From NCBI GenBank assembly GCA_034178815.1, contig JAXFQS010000084.1, positions 8,095-72,094 of the forward strand: 64,000 nt of DNA, given 5' to 3'. This document shows positions 36,963-45,942 of this stretch, piece by piece. Position 1 is the stretch's first letter. Every line of letters starts with the position of its first letter. The position numbers and the translations under genes are program-made. Origin of the DNA: JAXFQS01 sp034178815. GTDB taxonomy: Bacteria > Verrucomicrobiota > Kiritimatiellia > RFP12 > DVOR01. Under the pieces are notes generated by a model. The model was not told the DNA's origin. It worked only from the letters and a program-made list of their open reading frames with translations, and searched no databases.

Positions 36963-39900
36963 CTAATCGCCTAGCAGACGCTTCCAAGCCTTTTCGACCG
37001 CGGGCATCGACGACTCCGGAACGCCCAGCGCCTTGAGCACCTCGCGCGCAATCAGCCGGTGCCCGGCCGCGACCGGATGCACCCCATCGTAAGTGAAATG
37101 CCGCTCACCCGTCTTCGGCAGTTTTGCCAACGCCTCCACCTCCGCCCGCCGACAGTCCGCATAAGGCAACCCCCGGCGCTTCGCCTCGGCGCGGATGAAG
37201 TCGGCGAACAAATCGAGTTGGCGATTCTCGTCATTGTCCGGATTCTCCTGAATGAGCGTCGGCGTCAGCGGCACGACCAGCACCCCCGCACGCGCCGCCT
37301 TGTCGTAGATCTCCCGCACATTCTGCTCATACGCCTCAAGTTCCACCCCGCGGCCCCAGTCATAGCCCCAAATGTCATTCACCCCGCAAGAGACCGTCAG
37401 CACCTTCACCTCGGGATTCGAGAGAATTCCGCCTACCCGGCCGAGCATATCCCCCGCATTCTGCCCATCGCATCCCGCACGCACCGCCCGCACATCCTTG
37501 ACGCCCACCGCATCAAGCCCCGCCAGCACCAGAGCGATATACCCCCTATCTCCGCCCCCCAGACGCGTAATGGAATCGCCCAAAAACGCAATCGTCTCCC
37601 CCGCCTTCACGCGAATGCCGCGCACTCCGGCCCTTGCTGGCGACGCCACAAACCCGTTCGGGCGCTCGAACCGCTGCCGCTCATAGAGTTCCGGCGGCGG
37701 GACGGCAGAACCCAGCGAGCACATCGTCCGAGTCGAGAACCCATCCGGAGCCGTCCGCCGCACGCAAAACCGACCACCCAAAATTCCAAACTCCTTCAAG
37801 AGAACATTCCCCGGCCAATCAACTGCCGCCGCCTCGCCCCGACTGCGAAGCGCCCCCATCCACCACCGCCAAGCCGTCCCCGTCACCAGCAGTCCGCCCC
37901 CCCCTCGGACAAACTCCGCCAGTTCCGCCGCTTCCCCATCCTTGAGCGACGAACCATCCACCTTCCGGAATCGCCCATTGACCGAAAGCCACCGCACAAT
38001 CTGCTCACGAAGCCCCCTGTTCTCAGGCAGTTCCAGCGACTCCGAATCATCGGCAACATAGACCACGCGCCCCTTCCCCGCCCCCCCTGCTGCAGCCACA
38101 CACGCCGCCGAACGATCCCAATTCCTCGCAGCAAAAAGCGGGAACGCCCCCTTCCCCGTGCAATAGACCGAGCCCGCCAAACCATTCACCTTGAAATAAC
38201 GCGTTCCCGCCGTCAACTCCGCCCGTGCCGCGAGTTGCTCAGCAGTCAGCGGCTCCGCCCAAGGCGCAATCTGAGATTGAGGCGCAACACAGTCTGACAC
38301 GCACACCCGGAACCCCGTCGCGCCGTGGCCAATCACCGGAGCCGTCTTGCTTCCCAGCCGCCGCCCCCAGGCCGCACAACTCCCTGGATCACCATAGCAA
38401 AGCACCGAACCGCCTTTCATCACACGCCGCCCCTTGTGGCTTCGACTCTCATCGCGAGGCCCCACAGGATCCGTCCCGGAACAGTCCAACAGGCTCTCCG
38501 GCGTATTGTGGAAATCAAGACAGTGCTCAAACAGATTTCCGTGCATATCGTAAAGCCCCCACAGGTTCGGCCGGTACGACCCAACCGCCGCCGGACAAGC
38601 CACCCCGCCACAGTTTCCGCTGTAGCGCCCCAGCGTATCCAAAACGCGATCCCGCTTGACGCTCATAGGCGGCTTGGCATCCTTCACCTTGTAAGGCGCC
38701 GCCGCCTCTCCAGTCCCCCAAGGCCCCTCGCATCCGGCACGACACGCCCACTCCCATTGAGCCTCGGTCGGCAAATCGAAGTCGGCACGAAATCCCGTCA
38801 ATTCGCGCAGACGACCGAAAAAGGAGTCGGGCGCGACCTCATATCCCGAGAACGGCCAGCAGATACCGTCGGATGTATGTCCACGCGTATGGCTGTAAGA
38901 AATTCCGTTGACAGGAAGGCTCCCCCGAGCCTCCGAATGCCCGAAGGTGTCCCCGCGCCATGCCCCCATAATGTGGAACCACTGCCTTTGAGTCACCTCG
39001 TAAACCCCGATATAATAGGGGCGGGTCAAAGTCACCCCATGACGCGCATCAGCCCCAGAAGAGAGTTGCGGATTGCCCAAGAAGACCTCGCCGGGCGTAG
39101 GTTCGATTCGGCGCAGCAGCAGCCAATCACCCTTCCACCGCTCGGCCTTCTCTCCTTCTGGCACAGACTCGCGAGTCGGATAGAGTTCAATTTTCCCCTC
39201 GTCCGGCCCCGTTAGGCAGACGCCCATATAAAGTCCCTTTACCGGAGTCGTCGCCAGCGGCTTGTACGGTTCCCGAACCAACCCTCGAACTAGTCCGTCC
39301 GGAGCCTTCGCATACTGGGAACAGTGCCGCGCAGCCGCCTCGGATACCGGCAACGACCACTGACGCATCACAGCCGCAAGATCCTGCTTCACGGCGGCGG
39401 AAAACTCCCGGGCGAAGACATCCCACTTATCTCCATTCGTACGCGGCACCGCAAAGCCAGGCTTTCGGTAAACGGCGAACACCCGTGCCATCGCGTCCCA
39501 CCCATAGGTTTCCACCAGTCTGGCGTAAAACTCAAGCGCGAGGAAGGGATCTTTTTTCCAACTCTCGAAGCGTTTACCCGACGCCACCCACTGCCGCACT
39601 TTGGCATCCGCGACGGCACGGGCTGTCGCGAAACCGTTCTCCCGGAAACTGCGTCCGGAGACTTTGGATATGCCCAACAGGGTGAAGAGGTTGACGGTGA
39701 CTTCAGAGGTTCCTTCAGGCGTCCAGGCGGGATTCTGGTGATTGTGTCCGATCTCGTGGTAGACGCCCCAGGCTTGGGCTCGTTCCAACGCCTGACGGTC
39801 GAGGATTACCGCCGAAGGGTTGCGCCGATTGACTAGAGCCATCATGGGATAGCCGTCGTGAAGGACTCCGATCCCTTGCAATTGGATGTCGCTGCAGAGG

Positions 39901-41495
39901 CGTTCGGGAGAACGGCGAGAAGGCAAACCGGAGAGCCACTGGCAAGCGTCGAGATAGCGATCCCAGTAGGCCGCGACCCACTCGGGATCCTTGCATTGCG
40001 CCAGGCCGGTGGTCTCGAAGGTGATGATGTAGTTGAGGCCTTCAATTTCCCCCTGCGGCGCACCAGTCTGGCGGCACTCTTCGAAGAATCCCTCGGCGGT
40101 ATCGCGTCCCAGTTTGAACCAGGGCGCCATCACGGCTCCGTCAATGCGGACTTTGAAGCGTTTGCCCGCGGCGGGGGGCTGGTCGGGGACGATGATGTAG
40201 ACGAGTCCGCCGAATGGGGAGGTCAACTCGACGCGGGATTGTAGCACAGGCGCCTCGGTGGTGACAAGCGGAAAACGCTTCCAGCCCTTGGCCGCGCCGG
40301 AGAGGTCATCCTGGGTCGTGCCGATGCGGATGCGGAGGTTCCAGTCGGCGGCGCCCTCGGGGAAGGTAAAGGTTATCCGGCTACCTGCCGGGGCGAAGAG
40401 TCCTGTCGAATGCCAACGCGGAACATCAGGTTCGATTTCAATCTCGCGCGAGACGGTCGGGGTTCCGGGCTTGACCAGACCTGGATAAACTTCGGCGGCG
40501 GGGTCGGCGGGCCAATGCCTGAAGCGGTCGGTCTCGTAGGCGGCTTTGCGGGCAAGGATGGCAAGTCTGGCGAAGATGTCTTCGGGTTCCACGGGATGTT
40601 CCGGGGAGGGCACTTTGGCGGCGTCTGGGTGCTTAGCGAAAGCGGCAATCTTCTCCAGCACGCCTTGAGGGAGCGAGGGGGGCAGGACGGCGGCCATTTG
40701 GGAGAGGACGACGGCTACTTGCCGTTTCTGTTCGCGGCTGGAATAGGTGTTTTTGGCGGCAATCTGGAGTGCGTCGTCGGCGCGGGTACCGTCGGGCACG
40801 GTCTGGGGATCGAGCGGGAAGCCCTGCTTGTCGGGGCGGACGATTCCGATGTCGCCCATCAAGATGCCCATAGGGCCGAAGGTGCGATTGTCTCCGAAGT
40901 CGTCGGCGAAGGAGACGGCCCGGGAGCGGCTGGCGATTTGCTTCCAGCCCCAGCCGAGTCCGGCACCGAGGAGTCCGCCTCCATTGCGGACGAAGTCGAG
41001 ATAGGCGGGGGCGTTCTGGACGGTGAAGTCGATGGAGGCGATGAGGTCGTAGCGGGGAAAGTCGGCGGTATCGGCGACGAGGGTGGATTCAATTCCGGCG
41101 CGCTTGAGGGCGTTTCGGATGGAGGGGTTTCGGTAGACGCCGATTTTGGGGGCGGGCTTGTTGCGCGAGAGCCAGCGGACGGCATTGCGGTGGAATGCTA
41201 GGGTATCGTCGGAGAGTTTGCCGTGGGTGAGGAAGGAGGGGTGTCCGAGGTAAATGGCTCGACCTTTGCCGTAGATTGCTCCGGCGGCGGCGAAGGTCGC
41301 GGTACCGTCCCAGTTCTTGGCGCGGGCGATGGGGAAGGCTTCGTCGGAGAGGACGAGCACGGTGCCGGGGAGACCGTCGCAGTTGATGGCACGGACGCCT
41401 TCGGCGAGTTCTTTGGGGAGCGTGGCGGAGGCGGCGTGCAGCACGGGGGCGAGAAGGGCGCCGAGGAGGAGGTTTTGAAGCAGTCTATTCATCAT
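36963..41495 (-). CDS. Secreted M60-family peptidase with SUMF and SGNH-hydrolase domains
   Basis: 1510 aa exported protein. The signal peptide is ~1-22. Domain A (~30-265) resembles a ThuA/amidotransferase-like fold. The M60 (mucinase-type) gluzincin region at ~350-770 has HEIGHNHQNPAW (580-591) and the third ligand Glu598 in SEVTVN; such enzymes cut heavily O-glycosylated proteins. A SUMF/FGE-like domain at ~800-1065 (RPYYIGVYEVTQRQW, LPTEAQWEWACRAG, GLYDMHGN) keeps a Cys pair C1033/C1040 near the FGE active-site position. A second copy of domain A lies at ~1095-1260. An SGNH esterase domain at ~1297-1500 has IAFLGDSITRLG, SCGVNDIWG and DGVHPVAAGH. The start overlaps the SUMF gene stop (ATGA). 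Likely surface or secreted attack on glycoproteins; substrate inferred. Confidence 0.85.
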   Translation of the reverse strand: MMNRLLQNLLLGALLAPVLHAASATLPKELAEGVRAINCDGLPGTVLVLSDEAFPIARAKNWDGTATFAAAGAIYGKGRAIYLGHPSFLTHGKLSDDTLAFHRNAVRWLSRNKPAPKIGVYRNPSIRNALKRAGIESTLVADTADFPRYDLIASIDFTVQNAPAYLDFVRNGGGLLGAGLGWGWKQIASRSRAVSFADDFGDNRTFGPMGILMGDIGIVRPDKQGFPLDPQTVPDGTRADDALQIAAKNTYSSREQKRQVAVVLSQMAAVLPPSLPQGVLEKIAAFAKHPDAAKVPSPEHPVEPEDIFARLAILARKAAYETDRFRHWPADPAAEVYPGLVKPGTPTVSREIEIEPDVPRWHSTGLFAPAGSRITFTFPEGAADWNLRIRIGTTQDDLSGAAKGWKRFPLVTTEAPVLQSRVELTSPFGGLVYIIVPDQPPAAGKRFKVRIDGAVMAPWFKLGRDTAEGFFEECRQTGAPQGEIEGLNYIITFETTGLAQCKDPEWVAAYWDRYLDACQWLSGLPSRRSPERLCSDIQLQGIGVLHDGYPMMALVNRRNPSAVILDRQALERAQAWGVYHEIGHNHQNPAWTPEGTSEVTVNLFTLLGISKVSGRSFRENGFATARAVADAKVRQWVASGKRFESWKKDPFLALEFYARLVETYGWDAMARVFAVYRKPGFAVPRTNGDKWDVFAREFSAAVKQDLAAVMRQWSLPVSEAAARHCSQYAKAPDGLVRGLVREPYKPLATTPVKGLYMGVCLTGPDEGKIELYPTRESVPEGEKAERWKGDWLLLRRIEPTPGEVFLGNPQLSSGADARHGVTLTRPYYIGVYEVTQRQWFHIMGAWRGDTFGHSEARGSLPVNGISYSHTRGHTSDGICWPFSGYEVAPDSFFGRLRELTGFRADFDLPTEAQWEWACRAGCEGPWGTGEAAAPYKVKDAKPPMSVKRDRVLDTLGRYSGNCGGVACPAAVGSYRPNLWGLYDMHGNLFEHCLDFHNTPESLLDCSGTDPVGPRDESRSHKGRRVMKGGSVLCYGDPGSCAAWGRRLGSKTAPVIGHGATGFRVCVSDCVAPQSQIAPWAEPLTAEQLAARAELTAGTRYFKVNGLAGSVYCTGKGAFPLFAARNWDRSAACVAAAGGAGKGRVVYVADDSESLELPENRGLREQIVRWLSVNGRFRKVDGSSLKDGEAAELAEFVRGGGGLLVTGTAWRWWMGALRSRGEAAAVDWPGNVLLKEFGILGGRFCVRRTAPDGFSTRTMCSLGSAVPPPELYERQRFERPNGFVASPARAGVRGIRVKAGETIAFLGDSITRLGGGDRGYIALVLAGLDAVGVKDVRAVRAGCDGQNAGDMLGRVGGILSNPEVKVLTVSCGVNDIWGYDWGRGVELEAYEQNVREIYDKAARAGVLVVPLTPTLIQENPDNDENRQLDLFADFIRAEAKRRGLPYADCRRAEVEALAKLPKTGERHFTYDGVHPVAAGHRLIAREVLKALGVPESSMPAVEKAWKRLLGD

Positions 41496-42445
41496 GGTTT
41501 CTCATTGGATGGTTCGAGAACAAGGCGAAATCCGACGGCCGCATGGCGCGTAGAGGGGTTGCACATATCGCCGAGCCAGCGGGCGTAACTGGTGCAGGCG
41601 GAGTTGCTGCCGAAGAGGTAGTTCCAGTAACTTCCGGAGCGCAGGACGCGGGTCTTGCTCTTGGAACTTGCCGGGCCCTTGGGATTGTCTCCGGCGTAGG
41701 CGGGGTGGCCCGCGGGGGCGAACCAGTCGCGGCAGAATTCGTAGGCGTTGCCGTGCATATCGTAGAGTCCCCAGGCATTGGGGCGGTAGGAGCCGACAGG
41801 GGCAGGGCCGTTGGTGCAGCCTCCGTTGGCGAAGTAGCGGCCGAGGCGGTCGAGGGCGTGGTCAGACCAGTAGGGGATGGGTTTGCCGTCGGGGCTCGGA
41901 CGGTCGTAGGGTTGAGCGTCGGAGCCGTCGTTCCAGCAGGTGTCGGTGCCGGCGCGGCAGGCGACCTCCCATTGGGCTTCGGTGGGCAGATCGAAGGGGA
42001 GTCCCGTGCGGGCGCGAAGTCGGCCGAGAATAGAGTTGGTGGCGACGGCGGGGCCGCTCTTGGGCCAGTCGATGCCTTCGCGCAGGGAGCCGCGCAGGTC
42101 ATTGTAGGAGAGATTCAAAGCCGGGAGCGGCCCCGTATCCTGCGTACCTCCGAGATGGTTTAATTGGCTCCTTGTGGTCTCGAAGATGGCTATGAAATAG
42201 GGGCGGGTGATGCGAACCTTACGGGCCTCATCGTTGGCACCTCTGGGGGCGGCGGGATTGCCGAGGCGGATGGGTTCGGGCGTGGGATCGACGCGACGCA
42301 TCAACACCCATTCATCGCGCCAGCGGGGGCTCGCTTCGCCGCCGGGAATCGCTTCGCGGGAGGGATAGGTTTCAACCTCCGCAGGGCCACCACCGATACG
42401 AACCGCTAGATAGAGCGCAGAGGAAAGTAGCAAAATGGGATTCAC
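41492..42445 (-). CDS. Secreted SUMF1/FGE-like domain protein
   Basis: 317 aa. A short hydrophobic N-terminus (VNPILLLSSALYLAV) suggests export or anchoring. The SUMF/C-type-lectin-like core has RPYFIAIFETTRSQLNHLGG, LPTEAQWEVACRAGTD, GLYDMHGNAYEFCRDW and RHAAVGFRLV. The FGE Cys pair is incomplete: the GSYWN segment has Asn where FGE has its first Cys, so formylglycine-generating activity is unlikely. GTG 42445 shares bases with the sigma-factor stop (GTGA) and has GGAGGAG just upstream. Its sequence is closely related to the SUMF domain of the downstream 1510-residue protein. Confidence 0.85.
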   Translation of the reverse strand: MNPILLLSSALYLAVRIGGGPAEVETYPSREAIPGGEASPRWRDEWVLMRRVDPTPEPIRLGNPAAPRGANDEARKVRITRPYFIAIFETTRSQLNHLGGTQDTGPLPALNLSYNDLRGSLREGIDWPKSGPAVATNSILGRLRARTGLPFDLPTEAQWEVACRAGTDTCWNDGSDAQPYDRPSPDGKPIPYWSDHALDRLGRYFANGGCTNGPAPVGSYRPNAWGLYDMHGNAYEFCRDWFAPAGHPAYAGDNPKGPASSKSKTRVLRSGSYWNYLFGSNSACTSYARWLGDMCNPSTRHAAVGFRLVLEPSNEKP

Positions 42446-43479
42446 TTGAGAACTCCTCCCCCGGCCACCGTCGCGAACGACCCGTTCATGCGCCAGGCAG
42501 GCGGGTTGGGCGAGCATTCGAGATCCAGAAGGCGAACCCCGAAGACCCCCTCCGTGCTGGGTTTCTCCGCCGTCAAAGGCGCGACCGAGGCGTTCAGTCG
42601 GGGAGTCGCGACCCGCCCCCAAATATCCTCCCCGATCTGAACCAACAAGAGATTCGCCGTAAAGGTGCCCGACGGTGTGGATACTTCGCACGGTGCCATC
42701 AGAACCGCGCCATCGTTGACAATCGAGGGGCGGATGCGCTGCTTGCAGAGTCGGTCGGAGCAGAGATAGATGTCTGCCGAAAGCCCTTGAATCGCCCCCA
42801 GCCGACGCCCCGGGCAGACCAGTTGAAGCCCGTCGCCCAGCCAGATTTCCTGCCGCATCACGCGCCCGGAGGGGCGCATCAGATGGATGCCGAGAAGGAG
42901 TCCCGCCGCCGCTAGAAGCACTAGGCAACTCTTTCCGATCGCGCGCGCTGCCGGAGTTTGGAGCAACCCGCCAAGATAGATGCGTGCATAGTGCAGGCGG
43001 GACTTGACGGTGCCTTCCGGGATAGAGAGGATTTTGGCAATCCGCGCCACCGGGATGTCCATAAAATAGTGCATCAGGATGGCTTCGCGCATCTCTTTCG
43101 GAAGCGAGTCGATGCTCTTGCGCAAGGTTTCCGCGTCCAGGCCTTGGCCCAACCGATTGGTGCTTTCCGTATCGGTCGATTCGGGCGGGGAGTCGGTCAC
43201 CACCATCCTCTTGAAGGCCTGCGTGCGCACCATCTGGAGGTGAAAGTTCCGCAGAATAGCCGAGAGCCAGGCGTAGAAGGAGTCGGCAGAGCGGCAGGTA
43301 TCGATTCGTTCGATTGCCCGCTCGAAGGTACGGAACACCAAGTCCTCCGCCGTGTGCGCGTCCACCCCGAAAGCGCGGGCTTCGGCCTTGAGACGGGTGC
43401 GGTACCGCGCCACCATCAGACGCGCCCCGCGCTCCGCATCGGTGCGTATCGCCAAGAGTATATCGTCCGTATCTTCCAT
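42442..43479 (-). CDS. ECF sigma factor with transmembrane and extracytoplasmic tail
   Basis: 345 aa. Residues ~1-175 are an ECF sigma: region 2 (ARYRTRLKAEARAFGVDAHTAEDLVFRTFERAI, FYAWLSAILRN) and region 4 (SLPKEMREAILMHYFMDIPVARIAKILSIPEGTVKSRLHYAR). A single transmembrane helix follows at ~180-201 (CLVLLAAAGLLLGIHLM), then about 140 residues, presumably outside the membrane, with four Cys. So sigma and a membrane sensor or anchor appear to be one polypeptide. ATG 43479 starts 2 bases after the GH78 stop, and the stop overlaps the SUMF start. It probably regulates its own operon; the trigger is unknown. Confidence 0.82.
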   Translation of the reverse strand: MEDTDDILLAIRTDAERGARLMVARYRTRLKAEARAFGVDAHTAEDLVFRTFERAIERIDTCRSADSFYAWLSAILRNFHLQMVRTQAFKRMVVTDSPPESTDTESTNRLGQGLDAETLRKSIDSLPKEMREAILMHYFMDIPVARIAKILSIPEGTVKSRLHYARIYLGGLLQTPAARAIGKSCLVLLAAAGLLLGIHLMRPSGRVMRQEIWLGDGLQLVCPGRRLGAIQGLSADIYLCSDRLCKQRIRPSIVNDGAVLMAPCEVSTPSGTFTANLLLVQIGEDIWGRVATPRLNASVAPLTAEKPSTEGVFGVRLLDLECSPNPPAWRMNGSFATVAGGGVLK

Positions 43480-43481
43480 AA

Positions 43482-45896
43482 CTAGAGGTTGATTTCGTTG
43501 ACCCCCGCAGATAGGTTCCTCACGAGCCCATTCCAACGTAGCACCGCCGGCAGCCCGTCGGGCACCACCACGCGACCGGAAAGTTTAGTCCCCTCGAAAT
43601 GCAAGTCGCAGACGAGTTTCCCCTTCGGGTGCGGAAAGGTCGAACGAATCCACTTCAATGGGCCCGGCTGGGGCGCAATCTCGACCGACGAAAAACCGTA
43701 TTCCGTCGGGCGAATCCCACACAGCAGCGTCTGGAAATGGAACGCTGGATGCGCCGACCAGGCATGGCAGTCGCTCCGCGTCCCAAGCCAACCTTCCTCC
43801 GGCGTCGTCGCGAATCCGTACGCCACCGCCTCACGCCAGATGCCTAGCCGTTTCAGGAACAAATCGGGACGCCCCACGGCCTTGTAGGCCGAAAACAGAT
43901 AGTGGGAAAAATAGATGCCCGTGCGTACCAGCCCACCCCCTTCGCGCGTAGCATTCGCCTCCAGCGCCGACACCACTCGGGGCAACTGGTTCGTATCAAA
44001 CGCCCCGACGAGAATCCCCAGAGCCTGCGCATGCTCGGTAAAGACCTGTCCCCCTGGATCATCGGCTATCAACCCCCTTGCTTCGTTCCAAAACCGCCGC
44101 ATCACGCCTTGCACGCAACGCGCAGAATGCTTGCGAAGTCCCGCCGCAAAATCCAGGTTTCCCGCCGCTGCCTCCGCATCCGCCGCCCTCAGTAGCGCCA
44201 ACGCCCAATGCAAAGTGATGGGTGCCGTCAGCCTCGGAGTCTTGCCCTGAATATGCCCCCAATCTAGAAAACACCACCCCGGAAGATACTCGAGAATTCC
44301 CTCCGCATTCTCGTACTGCTCAATCGCAGCAAGCGTATGACGCATCCCCGGAAGCATCTTCCGAAGACCCGGCAAATCGTCACGCCACAGGGCATAATCT
44401 CCCACCGCCATCGGTAGACAGATAGAATAGGTTCCCGACTCCTGAAGGCGCCTGCTGGGGGTATTCATAGGCAGGAATCCGTCCCGGAAGCGCGAATCGT
44501 CGAAGAGCCCGATAGCCCTTCTCACGAGGCGGGCGTCTGGCGTCATCGCGGCCGAGACAAGCCAATCAACCCGGCTGTCTCCGCCGTACATCTGCTGTTC
44601 AATGAAAGGGCAGTCGAAGAACATCTCGTGGGAACACATCTCCATCGCCCGATTGCAGATTCGGTTGATCTGCGCGAGTTGGGAATCGCTTGCCTCGAAG
44701 GCATTCTCCGCATCGGCAGGGTAGCGCGTCTCCTCTAGGACAAGACGCTTCAAAGTGAGCGGATCATCGGCTGTTTCAACCGTCAGCACGCTCCACCTTC
44801 CGCAGCGCCACCAAGGCGTAGTGAAGGAGGCGTCCTGTCTACCGTCTGGAAGAAAGGTGTCTTGGAAAAGCCCCGGCACAATCTTGCCCTCTCGCTGGTT
44901 CCTGCGCCCCTTCTGCCCCGCCACCTTGTCGCTTTGGCCGTCCGGAATCACGAGCGATTCGGTCCAGCCCCAAGCAATCTTCGCGCCCTTCCCGCCTCCG
45001 ACATGGAGTTGGGGATAGAAGCAGAAGTAGTTGCCCAAGTCAATCACGAACTGCCGTTTGGAGTGGGCGGGAACGACCAGCAGAGCATCCTTCGAAAGGA
45101 GTTCGTCAAAGCCTTTGTCTCCCGAGATTCCAACGCGCCGCCGCGCGGCGAGCTGGTCAGGGATATCGGTCGGCCAAAGGCGCAGATCGCGCTCTTTGCG
45201 TACGCCGCAAGCGTGCCGTTTGGGTATTGGAGTTGCAACGATGGAGGGAGTATACAGTTTTTCGGGGAGTGCGTCAAGAAAAGAGGTTCCGGTGATTTGG
45301 ACTTGGTGTCCGCCGCCCCAACTGCCGCCGCCGGGACCGCACGCCTCCATGGTGGAAAGGAGTCCGCATTTCCAGGCGCCTCGGCCTGTGGTGAGAAGCG
45401 GGTCGTAACTACCGGATGCCTTGAGGATGAGGCGGGCGCGGCCGGAACTCAGCTGCGCCAACGGGGCGGCCTCACCCATTTGGGTGACAATAACTTTGAG
45501 GTTGTGCCGCCCTGGATCGAGGTCGATGCGATAACTCTGGTAGAACCAGCGCGCGGGGGTGCCTCTATGCGGTCCACGGGCGAGGAGTCTGCCGTCGAGG
45601 AAGAGCCAAAAGCGCTCATCCGCGGAGATGTCGATTTCCAGCGGTTCGTCGCCTTGTCGGTCGAAATCGCAGGTATAGTATTCGACATTGACCTTGCGGT
45701 GGCGCGGGGCGGGGCCATTGGCGGCAATCCACCTTGCCTGGTCGATGGGGGTCATCGCGACGAGGTTGACATTGCCGGGAATGGGCGGCGGATCGCGGAA
45801 GATCTGTTCGACTTTATTGGCAAAGCCCCCCGTCGCGAGGATGGCGAAAAGGGTAGCGGGGAGCAGGCGGTCAAAGCGGGGGAGTCCGGGTTGCAT
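43482..45896 (-). CDS. Secreted GH78 alpha-L-rhamnosidase-like enzyme
   Basis: 804 aa with an N-terminal signal-like hydrophobic stretch (LLPATLFAILATGGFA). Beta-sandwich domains (~60-430) precede an (alpha/alpha)6 barrel. The barrel contains FFDCPFIEQQMYGGDSRVDW, similar to the GH78 DCPxRxE...GD catalytic segment, and EEGWLGTRSDCHAWSAHPAFHF, the conserved late His/Trp motif. A C-terminal beta-domain follows (FPHPKGKLVCDLHFEGTKLSGRVVVPDG). Typical activity is release of terminal alpha-L-rhamnose from plant, microbial or glycoprotein glycans. The start 45896 excludes an unlikely 76-residue extension. It follows the repeat surface protein by 46 bases. Confidence 0.8.
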   Translation of the reverse strand: MQPGLPRFDRLLPATLFAILATGGFANKVEQIFRDPPPIPGNVNLVAMTPIDQARWIAANGPAPRHRKVNVEYYTCDFDRQGDEPLEIDISADERFWLFLDGRLLARGPHRGTPARWFYQSYRIDLDPGRHNLKVIVTQMGEAAPLAQLSSGRARLILKASGSYDPLLTTGRGAWKCGLLSTMEACGPGGGSWGGGHQVQITGTSFLDALPEKLYTPSIVATPIPKRHACGVRKERDLRLWPTDIPDQLAARRRVGISGDKGFDELLSKDALLVVPAHSKRQFVIDLGNYFCFYPQLHVGGGKGAKIAWGWTESLVIPDGQSDKVAGQKGRRNQREGKIVPGLFQDTFLPDGRQDASFTTPWWRCGRWSVLTVETADDPLTLKRLVLEETRYPADAENAFEASDSQLAQINRICNRAMEMCSHEMFFDCPFIEQQMYGGDSRVDWLVSAAMTPDARLVRRAIGLFDDSRFRDGFLPMNTPSRRLQESGTYSICLPMAVGDYALWRDDLPGLRKMLPGMRHTLAAIEQYENAEGILEYLPGWCFLDWGHIQGKTPRLTAPITLHWALALLRAADAEAAAGNLDFAAGLRKHSARCVQGVMRRFWNEARGLIADDPGGQVFTEHAQALGILVGAFDTNQLPRVVSALEANATREGGGLVRTGIYFSHYLFSAYKAVGRPDLFLKRLGIWREAVAYGFATTPEEGWLGTRSDCHAWSAHPAFHFQTLLCGIRPTEYGFSSVEIAPQPGPLKWIRSTFPHPKGKLVCDLHFEGTKLSGRVVVPDGLPAVLRWNGLVRNLSAGVNEINL

Positions 45897-45942
45897 ACAC
45901 TCTATTAGATGCGCCGGGACGCCTTTGGGTTCACCGCCCAAT

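Noticed and set aside
41492..42445. SUMF protein as an active formylglycine-generating enzyme
   Set aside because: The first FGE active-site Cys is replaced by Asn, and no sulfatase gene is visible in the window.
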